In this document: one piece after another, positions 7,952 to 16,957 of the stretch | Layout of the letters: each line of letters begins with the position of its first letter | How positions within the stretch are numbered: the stretch's first letter is position 1 | Translations under genes and position numbers: made by a program | Notes under the pieces: generated by a model | What the model was told of the DNA's origin: nothing | The model's database searches: none | Seen by the model: the letters and a program-made list of their open reading frames with translations, nothing else | Origin: Roseiarcus sp963833955 | GTDB taxonomy: Bacteria; Pseudomonadota; Alphaproteobacteria; Rhizobiales; Beijerinckiaceae | Length of the DNA: 64,000 nucleotides | NCBI GenBank assembly: GCA_963833955.1 | Contig: CAWHZY010000003.1 | Location: 62,001-126,000 of the forward strand | Direction: 5' to 3'

Positions 7952-10900
7952 ATGTCGGGGCTCTTGATCGGAAGTCTGATCCTTTGGCTCATCATCGCGA
8001 TCATCGTCATCGTGGTCGTCGTGTATGTGGTCAACTGGCTCTATCATCGCTCGTCGAGCGAGGTGTCGTTCGTGCGCACCGGCTTTCTCGGCGAGCGGGT
8101 GGTGATCAACGGCGGCGCTTTCGTCCTGCCGTTCATCCACGACTTCACCCCCGTCAACATGAACGTGCTGCCGATGCAGATCGTGCGCGAGAAGAGCGGC
8201 GCCCTGATCACCCGCGACCGCATGCGCATCGACATCGAGGCGGACTTCTATGTTCGCGTCGAGGCCACGCGAGAGGCGGTGGCGATCGCGGCCGCAACGC
8301 TGGGGCGGCGCACGCTCGAGCCTGAACGGCTTCATGCTCTGCTGTCGGGCAAGTTCGTTTCCGCCCTGCGCTCCGTCGCTTCCGAGATGACCATGGAGCA
8401 GATGCACGAGCAGCGCGGCGATTATGTCGCGCGCGTCAAGGGCGCAGCCCAGGAGGCGCTGGCCCAGAACGGTCTCGAGCTCGAATCGGTCGCGATTACC
8501 GACCTCGACCAGACGGACCTCGAATTCTTCAATCCGTCGAACCGTTTCGACGCCGAGGGTCTCACGCGGCTGATGGAGGACATCGAGGACCGGCGGAAGC
8601 TGCGCAACGACATCGAACAGGATTCGATGATCAAGATCCGCACCCGCAATCTGGAGGCCGAGCGGCAGGCGCTGGACATCGAGCGCGACAGCGAGGCCGC
8701 CCGCCTGGCTCAACAGCGCGACATCGAGGTGAGACGCGCGGTGCAGCGCACCGAGGTCGCGCGCGAACGCGCTTTGCGCGAGACCGAAGCCGAGCAAGCG
8801 CAAATTTCGGCCCGCGAGGCGATCGAAAAAGCGCGCATCGCCAACGAGCAGGCGATCAGCGAAGCGCGCATCGCCTCGGAACGCGAGGTCCGCCAGAAGG
8901 AAATCGAGCGGACCCGCGCAGTCGAGGAAATCGAGATTTCAGCGCGCGAGGGGATCGAGAAAGCGCGGATCGCCAACCAGCGCTCCGTCGACACGGCCCG
9001 CATCGCCTCCGAGCGCGAAGTGCGCCAGACCGAAATCGCGCGCGCACGCGCCGTGGAAGAGGCCGAGATCGAGTCGCGCGAAGTCGTCGAGAAGGCGCGC
9101 ATCCTCCAGGAACGCGCGGTGACGGAATCGCGGATCGTCAACGAGGAGGAGACGCGTCGCCGCGAGATTGAGCGGACGAGGGCGGTCGAGGAAGCCGAGA
9201 TCTCGGCGCGCGAGACGACGGAGAAGCTCAGAATTGTGCAGATGACGACGATCAATGCTGAGCGGATCGCGGCCGACGAGCGGGTGCGCGGGCTGGAGAT
9301 CGCGCGCACGAGGACAATCGAAGAGGCCGAGATAAATGCCCAGCAGGCGATCGAGGCGGCAAAAATCGTTCGCGACCAGACGCTCGCCGCGGACCGCATC
9401 GCCGCCGATCAGAGCACCCGGTCGCTCGAAATCACCCGCAATCAGACAATCGAGGAAGCTGGAATCGCCGCGCGCGAAGCAACCGAGGCGACCCGCATCG
9501 CTCAGGAGGAGCGGGTTCGGGCGCTCGAAATCATGCGCAATCGGGTGCTCGAGGAAGCCGACATTTCCGCCCGCAGGACGATTGAAGCGGCCCGGATCGC
9601 GCAGGAGAGGGCCATTACTCTGGCCCGCATCGAGAGCCAGCAAACGACCCAAGGCGAGGAGATCGCCCGCAGGCAAGCGATCGAGGAGGCCGAGATTGCG
9701 GCGCTGCAGGCGACGCGCGCCGCGCGCATCGCCCAGGAGAAGGCGACGACCGCCGAAACGATCTCCGCCGATCAGGAGACCCGGCGGCTCGAGATCGCCC
9801 GCAACGAAGATCTCGAGCGGGCGGAAATCGCCGCCCGCGAGCTGGTCGAATTGGCGCGCATCGCTCAGGACCGGAAGATCCAGGCCGACCGGATCGCCAA
9901 GGACCAGGAGGTGCGGGCGCGCGAGATCGTTCGCACACAGGCTTTGGAGGAGGCGGACATCAAAGCGCGCGAGGCGATCGAAGCCGCCCGCATCGCGCAG
10001 GAAAAGGCCGTTGCGGCCGAACGGATCGAGGCCGATCAGGACACAAGAAGCCGCGAGATCGCGAGAACCGAAGCGCTCGAAGCAGCGGAGCTCAGGCGTC
10101 GCGACGCCGTCGAGCGTCAGCGCATCGGTGTCGAGCTCGCCCTCGAAGCCGATCGCATCGCCTCGCAAAAGACGCGCGAAGTGCTCAACATCGAGCAGAA
10201 GCAGGCGATCGAAATCGCCGACGAGGAGCGCACGATCGCGCTCTCCTCCAAGCGGTCCGAGCGAATCGGCGCCGACCGGCTCGTGCGGCAGGCCGAGATC
10301 GCCGCCAGGCAGCAAATCGAGAAGACCGACGTCGAGCGCGAACAGGTCTTGGACGCCGCGCGGCTCGAGCGGCGCCGCTCGATCGAGCAGCTCGAGATTG
10401 GGCGACTGCAGGCGTTGCAGGAGGCCGAGATCGCCGCCCGCGAGGATGTCGAGCGCGCCCGCATCGCCTCCGACCGCGGCATTGACGAGGCGCGCGTGAC
10501 GCGCGAGCGCGACCTGCGCAGGCTCGAGATCGAGCGGGAGAGGGTGGTCGAGACCGTACAGATGGAGAAGGCGATCGCTCTCTATCAGAAGTCGCTCGAA
10601 CAGTCGGCCGCGCAAGCGGAAGCCGAGAATGCGAAAGCTCGCGCCACGGAAGCGGAGGAGCGGGTCGTCACGGTGCGCGACACCGAGGTCGCCCGTCGGC
10701 GCCGGTCTATCGAAGTGCTGCTGGCCGAGAAGGCGGCCGACGAAACGCGCATCGCCGCGGAAGCGGAGCGCGTGCGCGCGGCGGTCGAAGCCGAGGCGCA
10801 GAGGCTCCTGAACGAAGCCGAGAACGTGCTGACCGAGCCCGCGCGCTACTCGTTGTTCCGGCGCAAGCTGCTTGACCGGATTGAAGGCATCGTGCGCGAA

Positions 10901-11224
10901 AGCGTCAAGCCGATGGAGAAGATCGAGGGCATCCGCATTCTCCAGGTCGACGGCCTGAACGGCGGCAATTCCGGAGGCAATGGCGGGCGCAGCGCAACCG
11001 ACGAAGTGATCGACTCGGCCCTTCGCTACCGCGTCCAGGCGCCGCTCATCGACTCGCTCCTGTCCGACATCGGCGTCGAAGGCGGGAGCCTTGCCAGAAT
11101 GCCCGGCCTCATTCGCGAAGCCCGCGACATGCAAGGGATTCGCAAGGATACGGCGGCGCCGGCGAAGAAAGAGCCGGATGCGACGCCGCCTCCAAGCGGC
11201 TCGTCACCGCGCAAGAGGAGCTGA
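7952..11224 (+). CDS. Flotillin-like SPFH protein with a giant tandem-repeat coiled coil
   Basis: 1090 residues. An N-terminal hydrophobic span (residues ~5-28) is followed by an SPFH/band-7 domain (~30-230), including 'RMRIDIEADFYVRVEA' and 'LESVAITDLDQTD'. From residue 283 to 868 comes a charged Ala/Glu/Arg/Ile-rich tract of near-identical 44-residue units (own entry). The C-terminus (~870-1040) returns to flotillin-like 'EAEAQRLLNEAENVL' text, then a Gly/Asn-rich linker and a polar tail. Bacterial flotillins are commonly half this length or less. It sits between the PEP-hydrolase-family gene and the SRPBCC genes and is read in the same direction, so it may scaffold the transporter or oxidoreductase at the membrane; that is inference. 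The start has GGGAGGAA upstream. Confidence 0.88.
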   Translation: MSGLLIGSLILWLIIAIIVIVVVVYVVNWLYHRSSSEVSFVRTGFLGERVVINGGAFVLPFIHDFTPVNMNVLPMQIVREKSGALITRDRMRIDIEADFYVRVEATREAVAIAAATLGRRTLEPERLHALLSGKFVSALRSVASEMTMEQMHEQRGDYVARVKGAAQEALAQNGLELESVAITDLDQTDLEFFNPSNRFDAEGLTRLMEDIEDRRKLRNDIEQDSMIKIRTRNLEAERQALDIERDSEAARLAQQRDIEVRRAVQRTEVARERALRETEAEQAQISAREAIEKARIANEQAISEARIASEREVRQKEIERTRAVEEIEISAREGIEKARIANQRSVDTARIASEREVRQTEIARARAVEEAEIESREVVEKARILQERAVTESRIVNEEETRRREIERTRAVEEAEISARETTEKLRIVQMTTINAERIAADERVRGLEIARTRTIEEAEINAQQAIEAAKIVRDQTLAADRIAADQSTRSLEITRNQTIEEAGIAAREATEATRIAQEERVRALEIMRNRVLEEADISARRTIEAARIAQERAITLARIESQQTTQGEEIARRQAIEEAEIAALQATRAARIAQEKATTAETISADQETRRLEIARNEDLERAEIAARELVELARIAQDRKIQADRIAKDQEVRAREIVRTQALEEADIKAREAIEAARIAQEKAVAAERIEADQDTRSREIARTEALEAAELRRRDAVERQRIGVELALEADRIASQKTREVLNIEQKQAIEIADEERTIALSSKRSERIGADRLVRQAEIAARQQIEKTDVEREQVLDAARLERRRSIEQLEIGRLQALQEAEIAAREDVERARIASDRGIDEARVTRERDLRRLEIERERVVETVQMEKAIALYQKSLEQSAAQAEAENAKARATEAEERVVTVRDTEVARRRRSIEVLLAEKAADETRIAAEAERVRAAVEAEAQRLLNEAENVLTEPARYSLFRRKLLDRIEGIVRESVKPMEKIEGIRILQVDGLNGGNSGGNGGRSATDEVIDSALRYRVQAPLIDSLLSDIGVEGGSLARMPGLIREARDMQGIRKDTAAPAKKEPDATPPPSGSSPRKRS
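8798..10555 (+). repeat. Tandem 44-residue (4 x 11) coiled-coil repeats in the flotillin-like gene
   Basis: By eye, the encoded protein falls into twelve 44-residue units and one 33-residue unit, with one 25-residue interruption before the last two. Units usually open with A-E-I-x-A-R-E and close with A/T-hydrophobic-E-E. 44 and 33 are exact multiples of 11, so the tract is built of hendecads, a geometry that favours straight or slightly right-handed coiled coils. Copies differ at many positions, so this is an old amplification and not a recent DNA expansion. Confidence 0.85.
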
Positions 11225-11232
11225 GTCCGCTC

Positions 11233-11670
11233 ATGGCGCGCGTTTTCGTCTCCAGCGTGATCAACGGCCGCAGCGATCGGGTATGGGCCCGCGTGCGGGA
11301 CTTCAACGGCATGCCCAATTGGCACCCGGCGATCGCCGAGAGCCGCATCGAAGGCGGCGAACCCTCGGACAAGATCGGCTGCGTTCGCGACTTCCGCTTG
11401 CGCAATGGCGACCGGATCCGGGAAAAGCTGCTCGGTCTCTCCGACTACGACATGTTCTGCACCTATTCGATTTTAGAATCTCCGATGGGCGTCGAGAACT
11501 ATGTCGCGACCTTGCGCCTGACGCCGGTGACCGACGGAGAACGGACCTTCGTCGAATGGACGGCGGAATTCGACTGCGCGCCCGAGCGCGAGGGGGAGCT
11601 CATCGCCAATATCGGCGGCGGCGTGTTCCAGGGCGGGTTTGACGCGCTCAAGCGGGCGTTCGGCGGCTAG
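11233..11670 (+). CDS. SRPBCC family protein (CoxG/polyketide-cyclase-like), copy 1
   Basis: 145 residues of the START/SRPBCC fold: 'VWARVRDFNGMPNWHPAIAESRIEGG' is the typical first helix and strand, and 'IGCVRDFRLRNGDRIREKLLGLSD' the central sheet. The family binds small hydrophobic ligands, and members occur in CO-dehydrogenase-type operons (CoxG). Here it precedes the molybdenum hydroxylase genes. It is a clear paralog of the next gene, 2 bases away, so a tandem duplication. Confidence 0.88.
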   Translation: MARVFVSSVINGRSDRVWARVRDFNGMPNWHPAIAESRIEGGEPSDKIGCVRDFRLRNGDRIREKLLGLSDYDMFCTYSILESPMGVENYVATLRLTPVTDGERTFVEWTAEFDCAPEREGELIANIGGGVFQGGFDALKRAFGG

Positions 11671-11672
11671 AC

Positions 11673-12116
11673 ATGCCTCACGTCGTCAAGAGCACGATCA
11701 TCGACGCCTCGACCGATCAGGTCTGGTCGGTCCTGCGCGACTTCAACGGCCACGACCGCTGGCACCCCGAGGTCGCGACCAGCCAGATCGAGCGCAATCA
11801 AACCTCCGACCGGATCGGCTGCGTGCGCCGCTTCAAACTCGCGGACGGTTCGGAGCTGCGCGAGCAATTGCTCGCGCTCTCGGATCTCGAGCAAAGCTTC
11901 AGCTATTGCCTGCTCGACACGCCGATCCCCATGTTCAACTATGTCGCGCATGTGCGCCTGTTGCCTGTGACCGATGGCGACCGCACGTTCTGGCATTGGG
12001 AGTCGCGATTCACTACCCGGCCCGGGGATGAGAAGCGCCTGGCCGACATGGTCGGCGATGAGATTTATCAGGCGGGTTTCGACGCTATACGCAAGCACCT
12101 CAGCGAGTCGCCATGA
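11673..12116 (+). CDS. SRPBCC family protein (CoxG/polyketide-cyclase-like), copy 2
   Basis: 147 residues, co-linear with copy 1: both share 'VW..(L/V)RDFNG...WHP' at residues ~17-30, 'IGCVR.F.L..G...RE.LL.LSD', and 'YVA..RL.PVTDG.RTF..W'. They may be two halves of a heteromeric ligand-binding or membrane-recruitment factor for the adjacent hydroxylase. The ligand is unknown. Confidence 0.88.
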   Translation: MPHVVKSTIIDASTDQVWSVLRDFNGHDRWHPEVATSQIERNQTSDRIGCVRRFKLADGSELREQLLALSDLEQSFSYCLLDTPIPMFNYVAHVRLLPVTDGDRTFWHWESRFTTRPGDEKRLADMVGDEIYQAGFDAIRKHLSESP

Positions 12117-12132
12117 AAGCGGTCGGTTCACG

Positions 12133-12951
12133 ATGCCGGTGACAGTGAAGACCTTCGCCACGCCGACCGAAGCGGCCGCTGCGCTCACCGACCGCTCCGC
12201 GCGCTACATCGGCGGCGGCACGCTGGTCATGCGGGCGCTCAATGAAGGCGATGTCTCGATCGCCACGATCGTGCGCCTCGAGGATCGTTCGCTGACCCAG
12301 ATTCGGGCCAGCGGCGCGCGCATCACGATCGGCGCCGGCGTGACCTTGTCTCAGATCTTGCGGGACCGCGAGCTTTCCTTTCTGCATGCGCCCGCGCGCC
12401 TGATCGGGGGTCCGGCCGTGCGCACGAACGCGACCGTCGGCGGCAATCTTTTCGCCCCTGCGCCCTACGGCGATCTTGCTGTCGCGCTGCTTGCGCTCGA
12501 CGCGACGGTGTCCGTCATGAGCGGCTATGGCGCGCGGGATATGGCGCTCGAGGAATTTCTGGCGAGCCGCGACCGAACGCCGGGCGCGCTCGTCCTCAGC
12601 GTCACTTGCGACCGGCCGCCGAGCCCCGAGGCGTTCCGCTTTCGCAAGGCGGCGCGGGTCAAGCCGAAGGGCGTTTCTGTGCTGTCGATCGCGGTGTCCC
12701 TCTCGGCGGTCGGCGGACGCGTTTCGGGCCCGCGCATCGCTTACGGCGCGATGGCGCCGACGGCCATTCGAGCCAAGGCTGCCGAGCGTGCGCTTGAAGG
12801 CAAGACACTCGACGAGTCCGGCGTCGCCGCGGCGGTGGCGGCCGCCGCCGAGGGAACTTCGCCGGCGACGGACGCGATCGCCAGCGCATGGTATCGCCGC
12901 GAGGTCGTCGGCGTGCATCTGCGCCGGCTGCTGCTCGGGCAGGACGGCTGA
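12133..12951 (+). CDS. Xanthine dehydrogenase family FAD-binding subunit (CoxM-like)
   Basis: 272 residues from ATG 12133. The FAD-binding domain of molybdenum hydroxylase medium subunits is recognised by 'RYIGGGTLVMRALNEGD' and 'RTNATVGGNLFAPAPYGDLAVALLALDATV', both pyrophosphate-binding elements. It passes electrons from the 2Fe-2S subunit to an external acceptor. The CoxM, S, L order with AAA and VWA genes downstream is that of CO-dehydrogenase-like operons. The 'GEFARQ...GDYA'-type second FAD motif is less clear here. Confidence 0.9.
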   Translation: MPVTVKTFATPTEAAAALTDRSARYIGGGTLVMRALNEGDVSIATIVRLEDRSLTQIRASGARITIGAGVTLSQILRDRELSFLHAPARLIGGPAVRTNATVGGNLFAPAPYGDLAVALLALDATVSVMSGYGARDMALEEFLASRDRTPGALVLSVTCDRPPSPEAFRFRKAARVKPKGVSVLSIAVSLSAVGGRVSGPRIAYGAMAPTAIRAKAAERALEGKTLDESGVAAAVAAAAEGTSPATDAIASAWYRREVVGVHLRRLLLGQDG

Positions 12952-12966
12952 AGAAAGACGAACGCA

Positions 12967-13446
12967 ATGGCAAAGACGCCGCTCCAGTTTCGACACAACG
13001 GCCGCGAGGTGGCGATCTTCGTCGACGGAGGCATGAGCCTCCTTTCGGCTCTGCGCGACGAAGTCGGCGATCATTCGCCCAAGTTCGGCTGCGGGCAGGG
13101 CGGCTGCGGCGCCTGCACGGTGCTGATCGACGGCGAACCCGTGCTGTCTTGCATCACGCTCGCGGAGACGGTCGCCGGAAAATCGATCGAGACCGCGGAC
13201 GGCCTCAAGACCGGCCCCGAACTTCATCCGCTGCAAGCGGCGTTCATGGATAATTTCGCCGCCCAGTGCGGCTATTGCACGCCCGGAATGCTCATGGCTG
13301 CAAAGGCGCTCGTGGATCGCAACCCCGACCCAAGCCGCGTCGAAGTGGTCGAGGCGATTTCCGGCAACATCTGCCGCTGCACCGGCTATGAGCCGATCAT
13401 CAACGCCGTCCTCGCCGCCGCGCGGCGGGGCGAGCGGCGCGCCTGA
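12967..13446 (+). CDS. Xanthine dehydrogenase family 2Fe-2S subunit (CoxS-like)
   Basis: 159 residues, the normal size. Plant-type 2Fe-2S cysteines lie in 'CGQGGCGACTVLIDG' plus the cysteine of 'VLSCITL'. The second, all-alpha 2Fe-2S domain has 'CGYCTPGML' and 'CRCTGYEPI'. It relays electrons from the molybdenum cofactor to FAD. It lies 15 bases after the FAD subunit and 11 before the large subunit. Confidence 0.93.
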   Translation: MAKTPLQFRHNGREVAIFVDGGMSLLSALRDEVGDHSPKFGCGQGGCGACTVLIDGEPVLSCITLAETVAGKSIETADGLKTGPELHPLQAAFMDNFAAQCGYCTPGMLMAAKALVDRNPDPSRVEVVEAISGNICRCTGYEPIINAVLAAARRGERRA

Positions 13447-13457
13447 AAGGGTGACTT

Positions 13458-15041
13458 ATGCTTGAACTGCGCAAAGACATTTTTGCCGACGAGCGCGACG
13501 ACAATCTCAAGGAGATTGGCAAGCCGACTCAACGGCAGGACATGCTCGGCCATGTCACCGCGACCTCGACTTATTTCAATGACCACAAGCTGCAGGGCAT
13601 GCTGCATCTCAAGGTTTTGCGCAGCCCCCACTCCCACGCGCGCATCCGCCGCATCGACCTCTCCGAAGCGGAGCGCAGCCCCGGCGTGCGCCGGATCATC
13701 CGTGGCGCCGACGTGCCGCGCAATCTCAACACGCTGCTCAGCCTGATCAATTTCGGCAAGGACGATGAGCCGACGCTCGCCGTCGACAAGGTTCGCTACA
13801 AGGGCGAGCCGATCGTCGCCGTCGTCGCGGACAGCCAGCGCGAAGCCTTCGAGGCCTTGGCGAAGATCCGCGTCGACTACGAACCGCTGCCAACGGTCTT
13901 TGATGTCGAGGAGGCGATGAAGCCCGGCGCGCCGGTGATCAACGAGACCTATCCCAAAAACACCTTCACCTACCACGACATCTACGACCATCAGAAGATT
14001 CGCTTCGGCGACGTCGAGCGCGGCTTCGCCGCGGCGGATCACATTCTCGAACAGCGCTATCAGATGTCGCCGATCGAGCACGCGCCGACCGAAACCAACG
14101 GCTCGATCGCAGCGCCCGACACCAACGGTCGCTACGTCGTCTACACTTCGACCCAGGCTCTGTTCTTCTCGCTCGACACATGCGCGAAGATCCTCGATGT
14201 GCCTTCGAACAAGCTGCATTTCATCGGCGGCACGGTCGGCGGCGGGTTCGGCGGCAAAGTCGACACGGTCACCGAGCCGCTCGCCATTCTTGGCGCGATG
14301 CTGACCGGGCGGCCGGTGCGTTACATGATCGGCCGCGAGGAGGAGATGCTCTATTGCGCGCCCCGCGGCGCCGAGCGCATTTTCATCAAGGACGGGGTTT
14401 CGCGCGACGGACGCATTATCGCGCGTCAGTTCCGCTGCCTGTTCGACAGCGGGGCCTATACCCGCCTGTCAAGCTACGCCGTGGTCAAATGCGCCGCGCA
14501 TCTGCCGGGGCCTTACACGATCCCCAACGTTTCCGCCGACGTCTATTGCGTCTTCACCAACCGGGTGCCGGCGACGGCGATGCGCGGCTTCGGCGTCACG
14601 GCGGTCGATTTCGCCATCGAATGCCAGATGGACAAGCTCGCTCATCTTGTCGGCATGGACCCGATGGAGTTCCGCCTCATCAACGCTTATCGCGACGGGG
14701 ACATGAAGGCCCACCGGCGCGAGGCGAAGAACACCGCGCTCATCGAATGCGTGCAGGTCGCGGCGGAGAAAGCCAAGTGGCCCATCCGTGACGAGTTCAA
14801 GCGCATGTCTTCGCGCAAGGACGGCGGCGGAACGCGCGCGGCCGTGCCGGCCACGCCGCGCGAGCCGATCCTCCTCAGCCGCCCCGCCGGCCAACAACGC
14901 ACAACGTACGATCGTCCCGCGCCGCCCCCTCCCGAACCACCGCTGCGGCCGACGCCCCAGCCCCCGCCTTCGCCCCCGACGGCCGCGCCGTCTCACGGCG
15001 CGATCCGGTTCTCGTCAGTCTTCGGCGGAAGGAGAAGATAA
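13458..15041 (+). CDS. Molybdopterin-binding subunit, N-terminal part (CoxL-like, split large subunit A)
   Basis: 527 residues covering the first half of a xanthine-dehydrogenase/CoxL large subunit: 'LHLKVLRSPHSHARI', the molybdopterin-contacting loop 'GGTVGGGFGGKVD', and 'TAMRGFGVTAVDFAIE'. The CO-dehydrogenase active-site loop (AYxCSFR) is absent; the equivalent place reads 'ATAMRGFGVTAV', so CO is not the likely substrate. The last ~70 residues are a Pro/Arg-rich disordered tail. The stop is 2 bases before the start of the second half, which has its own ribosome binding site, so the split looks real. Confidence 0.88.
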   Translation: MLELRKDIFADERDDNLKEIGKPTQRQDMLGHVTATSTYFNDHKLQGMLHLKVLRSPHSHARIRRIDLSEAERSPGVRRIIRGADVPRNLNTLLSLINFGKDDEPTLAVDKVRYKGEPIVAVVADSQREAFEALAKIRVDYEPLPTVFDVEEAMKPGAPVINETYPKNTFTYHDIYDHQKIRFGDVERGFAAADHILEQRYQMSPIEHAPTETNGSIAAPDTNGRYVVYTSTQALFFSLDTCAKILDVPSNKLHFIGGTVGGGFGGKVDTVTEPLAILGAMLTGRPVRYMIGREEEMLYCAPRGAERIFIKDGVSRDGRIIARQFRCLFDSGAYTRLSSYAVVKCAAHLPGPYTIPNVSADVYCVFTNRVPATAMRGFGVTAVDFAIECQMDKLAHLVGMDPMEFRLINAYRDGDMKAHRREAKNTALIECVQVAAEKAKWPIRDEFKRMSSRKDGGGTRAAVPATPREPILLSRPAGQQRTTYDRPAPPPPEPPLRPTPQPPPSPPTAAPSHGAIRFSSVFGGRRR

Positions 15042-15042
15042 G

Positions 15043-16065
15043 ATGGCCAAGCTCCGCGGACGCGGCATGTCGTCAATGAACTATCCAATCGGAATGAACC
15101 TCGGCGGCGACCCGAGCCAAGCGCTGGTGCATTCCAATCCAAGCGGCAAGTTCACCGTGTCGCTGTCCTCGATCGACCTCGGGCAGGGGATGAAATCGGT
15201 GACGCGCCAGATCTGCGCCGAGACGCTCGGGGTGCCGGTCGAGGATGTGTATGTCGATACGGCCGATTCCGACACAGGGCCCCATTGCATGGGCAGCTTC
15301 GCGTCGCGCGGGACGCACCGGGTGGGCAACGCGGTTATGGCCGCGGCGCGCGAGGCGCGCGGCGTGATGATGGAGGCGGCGGCGGAGGAACTCGAAGTCA
15401 ACGTCGCCGATCTCGAGACCGATGGCCGCGGCAATATTCACGTCAAAGGGGCGCCGCACCGATCGATCTCGACCAAGGATGTCGCCATCGCCGCGCAATT
15501 CCGACAGGGGCGCACGATATCCGGACGCGGCATCTTCCTCGTTCCCTTGTCCGACGTAGACCCGGAGACAGGCGAAATGTCGCCGGCCACCTGCTACGCC
15601 CATGCCTGCCTCGTCGCCGAAGTCGAGGTTGACGACGAAACCGGCGAAGTCGCGATGGTGAGGATGGACAGCGCCTACGAACTCGGTCGGGCTCTCAATC
15701 CGCGCCTGGTCGAGCAACAGCTCGTCGGCGGCGCCTGGATGGGCATCAGCCACGCCCTCTACGAGACCCCGGAGCCGTACTATCCGGATCCAAGCCACGG
15801 GCCGCGTGATTTCGTCGAGTACCTGATGCCAGGGCCGGGCGACATTTGCCCCCATGACATCGCTGTCCTCGAACGTCCTGCCCCGGACGGTCCCTTTGGG
15901 GCCAAGGGCCCGGGCGAGATGTGCGCAAACCCCGTCATGCCCGCGATCGCCAACGCGATCTTCAACGCCGTTGGCGTCAGGATGGACGAACTGCCGATCA
16001 CGCCCGAAAAGGTGCTGCGCGCGATCAAGGCGCAAGGCGGCGCGCGGCCACAGGCGCGGCGCTAG
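15043..16065 (+). CDS. Molybdopterin-binding subunit, C-terminal part (CoxL-like, split large subunit B)
   Basis: 340 residues from ATG 15043, preceded by AAGGAG. It holds the second half of the large subunit: 'SSIDLGQGMKSVTRQICAETLGV' (cofactor contacts), 'DTGPHCMGSFASRGTHRVGNAV', and 'GPFGAKGPGEM' with the catalytic-type glutamate near the end, where molybdenum hydroxylases carry their base. It should assemble with subunit A, the FAD and the 2Fe-2S subunits into a hydroxylase that inserts water-derived oxygen into a heterocycle or aldehyde. The substrate cannot be read. Confidence 0.9.
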   Translation: MAKLRGRGMSSMNYPIGMNLGGDPSQALVHSNPSGKFTVSLSSIDLGQGMKSVTRQICAETLGVPVEDVYVDTADSDTGPHCMGSFASRGTHRVGNAVMAAAREARGVMMEAAAEELEVNVADLETDGRGNIHVKGAPHRSISTKDVAIAAQFRQGRTISGRGIFLVPLSDVDPETGEMSPATCYAHACLVAEVEVDDETGEVAMVRMDSAYELGRALNPRLVEQQLVGGAWMGISHALYETPEPYYPDPSHGPRDFVEYLMPGPGDICPHDIAVLERPAPDGPFGAKGPGEMCANPVMPAIANAIFNAVGVRMDELPITPEKVLRAIKAQGGARPQARR

Positions 16066-16075
16066 ACGCTTAACG

Positions 16076-16957
16076 ATGGCGATCAGGGCTGACATTGTCG
16101 GGATCGATAGCCCGGAGGCGCTCGAGCGGGCGCTTCGCTCCGCCTATTACCTCGCCGACGAGGGCCTGGCGACGGCGGCCTATCTCGCGCTGGCGCTCGG
16201 CAAGCCGCTCCTGCTCGAGGGCGCTCCCGGCGTCGGCAAGACCGAGGCTGCGAAGGCGGTCGCCGCGGTGCTGGCGCGCCGCCTCATCCGGCTCCAGTGC
16301 TATGAAGGCATCGACGCTTCCTCGGCGCTTTACGAGTGGAATTATCCCCGCCAGATGCTGGCGATCCGGCAGGCGGGCGAGCACAGCATCGACATCTACG
16401 GCGACCCCTTCCTCATCGAGCGGCCGATGCTGGCGGCGCTGCGCTCGCCCAATTCGACGGTCCTGCTGATCGATGAGATCGACCGCTCCGATCAGGAGTT
16501 CGAAGCGTTCCTGCTCGAGTTTCTGTCCGATTTCCAGATCTCAATTCCGGAGCGGGGAACGATCCGCGCGGCAGAGCGCCCGATCGTCATTTTGACCTCG
16601 AACCGGACGCGCGACTTGCATGAGGCGCTGAGGCGCCGCTGCGTCTATCACTGGATCGATTACCCGAATGCCGAGCGGGAGGCGCGCATCGTGATGCTGC
16701 GCGCCTCGAGCGTCGCGGAGGCGACGGCGCGCGCCGTCGTCGCCGCGGTCGGCAAGCTCAGGCGCGAGCCGTTGAGCAAATCGCCTGGCATCTCCGAGTC
16801 GGTCGACTGGGCCGAGGCCGCGACGCTGCTCAATCGCGGCGGCGCGCGCTGGCCCGACGCGTTCAAGCGCTCGATCGGCGTCGCGCTCAAGGACGAGGAA
16901 GACCTCGCCTATGTGTCCGGGCGCCTCGACGCCATGCTCGCCGAGTCGGTCGCATGA
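16076..16957 (+). CDS. MoxR-type AAA ATPase (CoxD-like)
   Basis: 293 residues from ATG 16076. Walker A is GAPGVGKTE, Walker B is VLLIDEIDRSD, and sensor 1 lies in 'VILTSNRTRDLHEALRRRC'. MoxR ATPases with VWA partners act as metal-cofactor chaperones; CoxD is needed to mature the CO-dehydrogenase active site. Its position after the L subunits and its 4-base overlap with the VWA gene fit that role. Confidence 0.92.
   Translation: MAIRADIVGIDSPEALERALRSAYYLADEGLATAAYLALALGKPLLLEGAPGVGKTEAAKAVAAVLARRLIRLQCYEGIDASSALYEWNYPRQMLAIRQAGEHSIDIYGDPFLIERPMLAALRSPNSTVLLIDEIDRSDQEFEAFLLEFLSDFQISIPERGTIRAAERPIVILTSNRTRDLHEALRRRCVYHWIDYPNAEREARIVMLRASSVAEATARAVVAAVGKLRREPLSKSPGISESVDWAEAATLLNRGGARWPDAFKRSIGVALKDEEDLAYVSGRLDAMLAESVA

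Noticed and set aside
8939..11134. A 731-codon open frame antisense to the flotillin-like gene
   Set aside because: It exists because the repetitive high-GC sense strand avoids stops in that frame; its text is a leucine/aspartate/arginine shadow with periodicity mirroring the sense repeats and no independent motifs.
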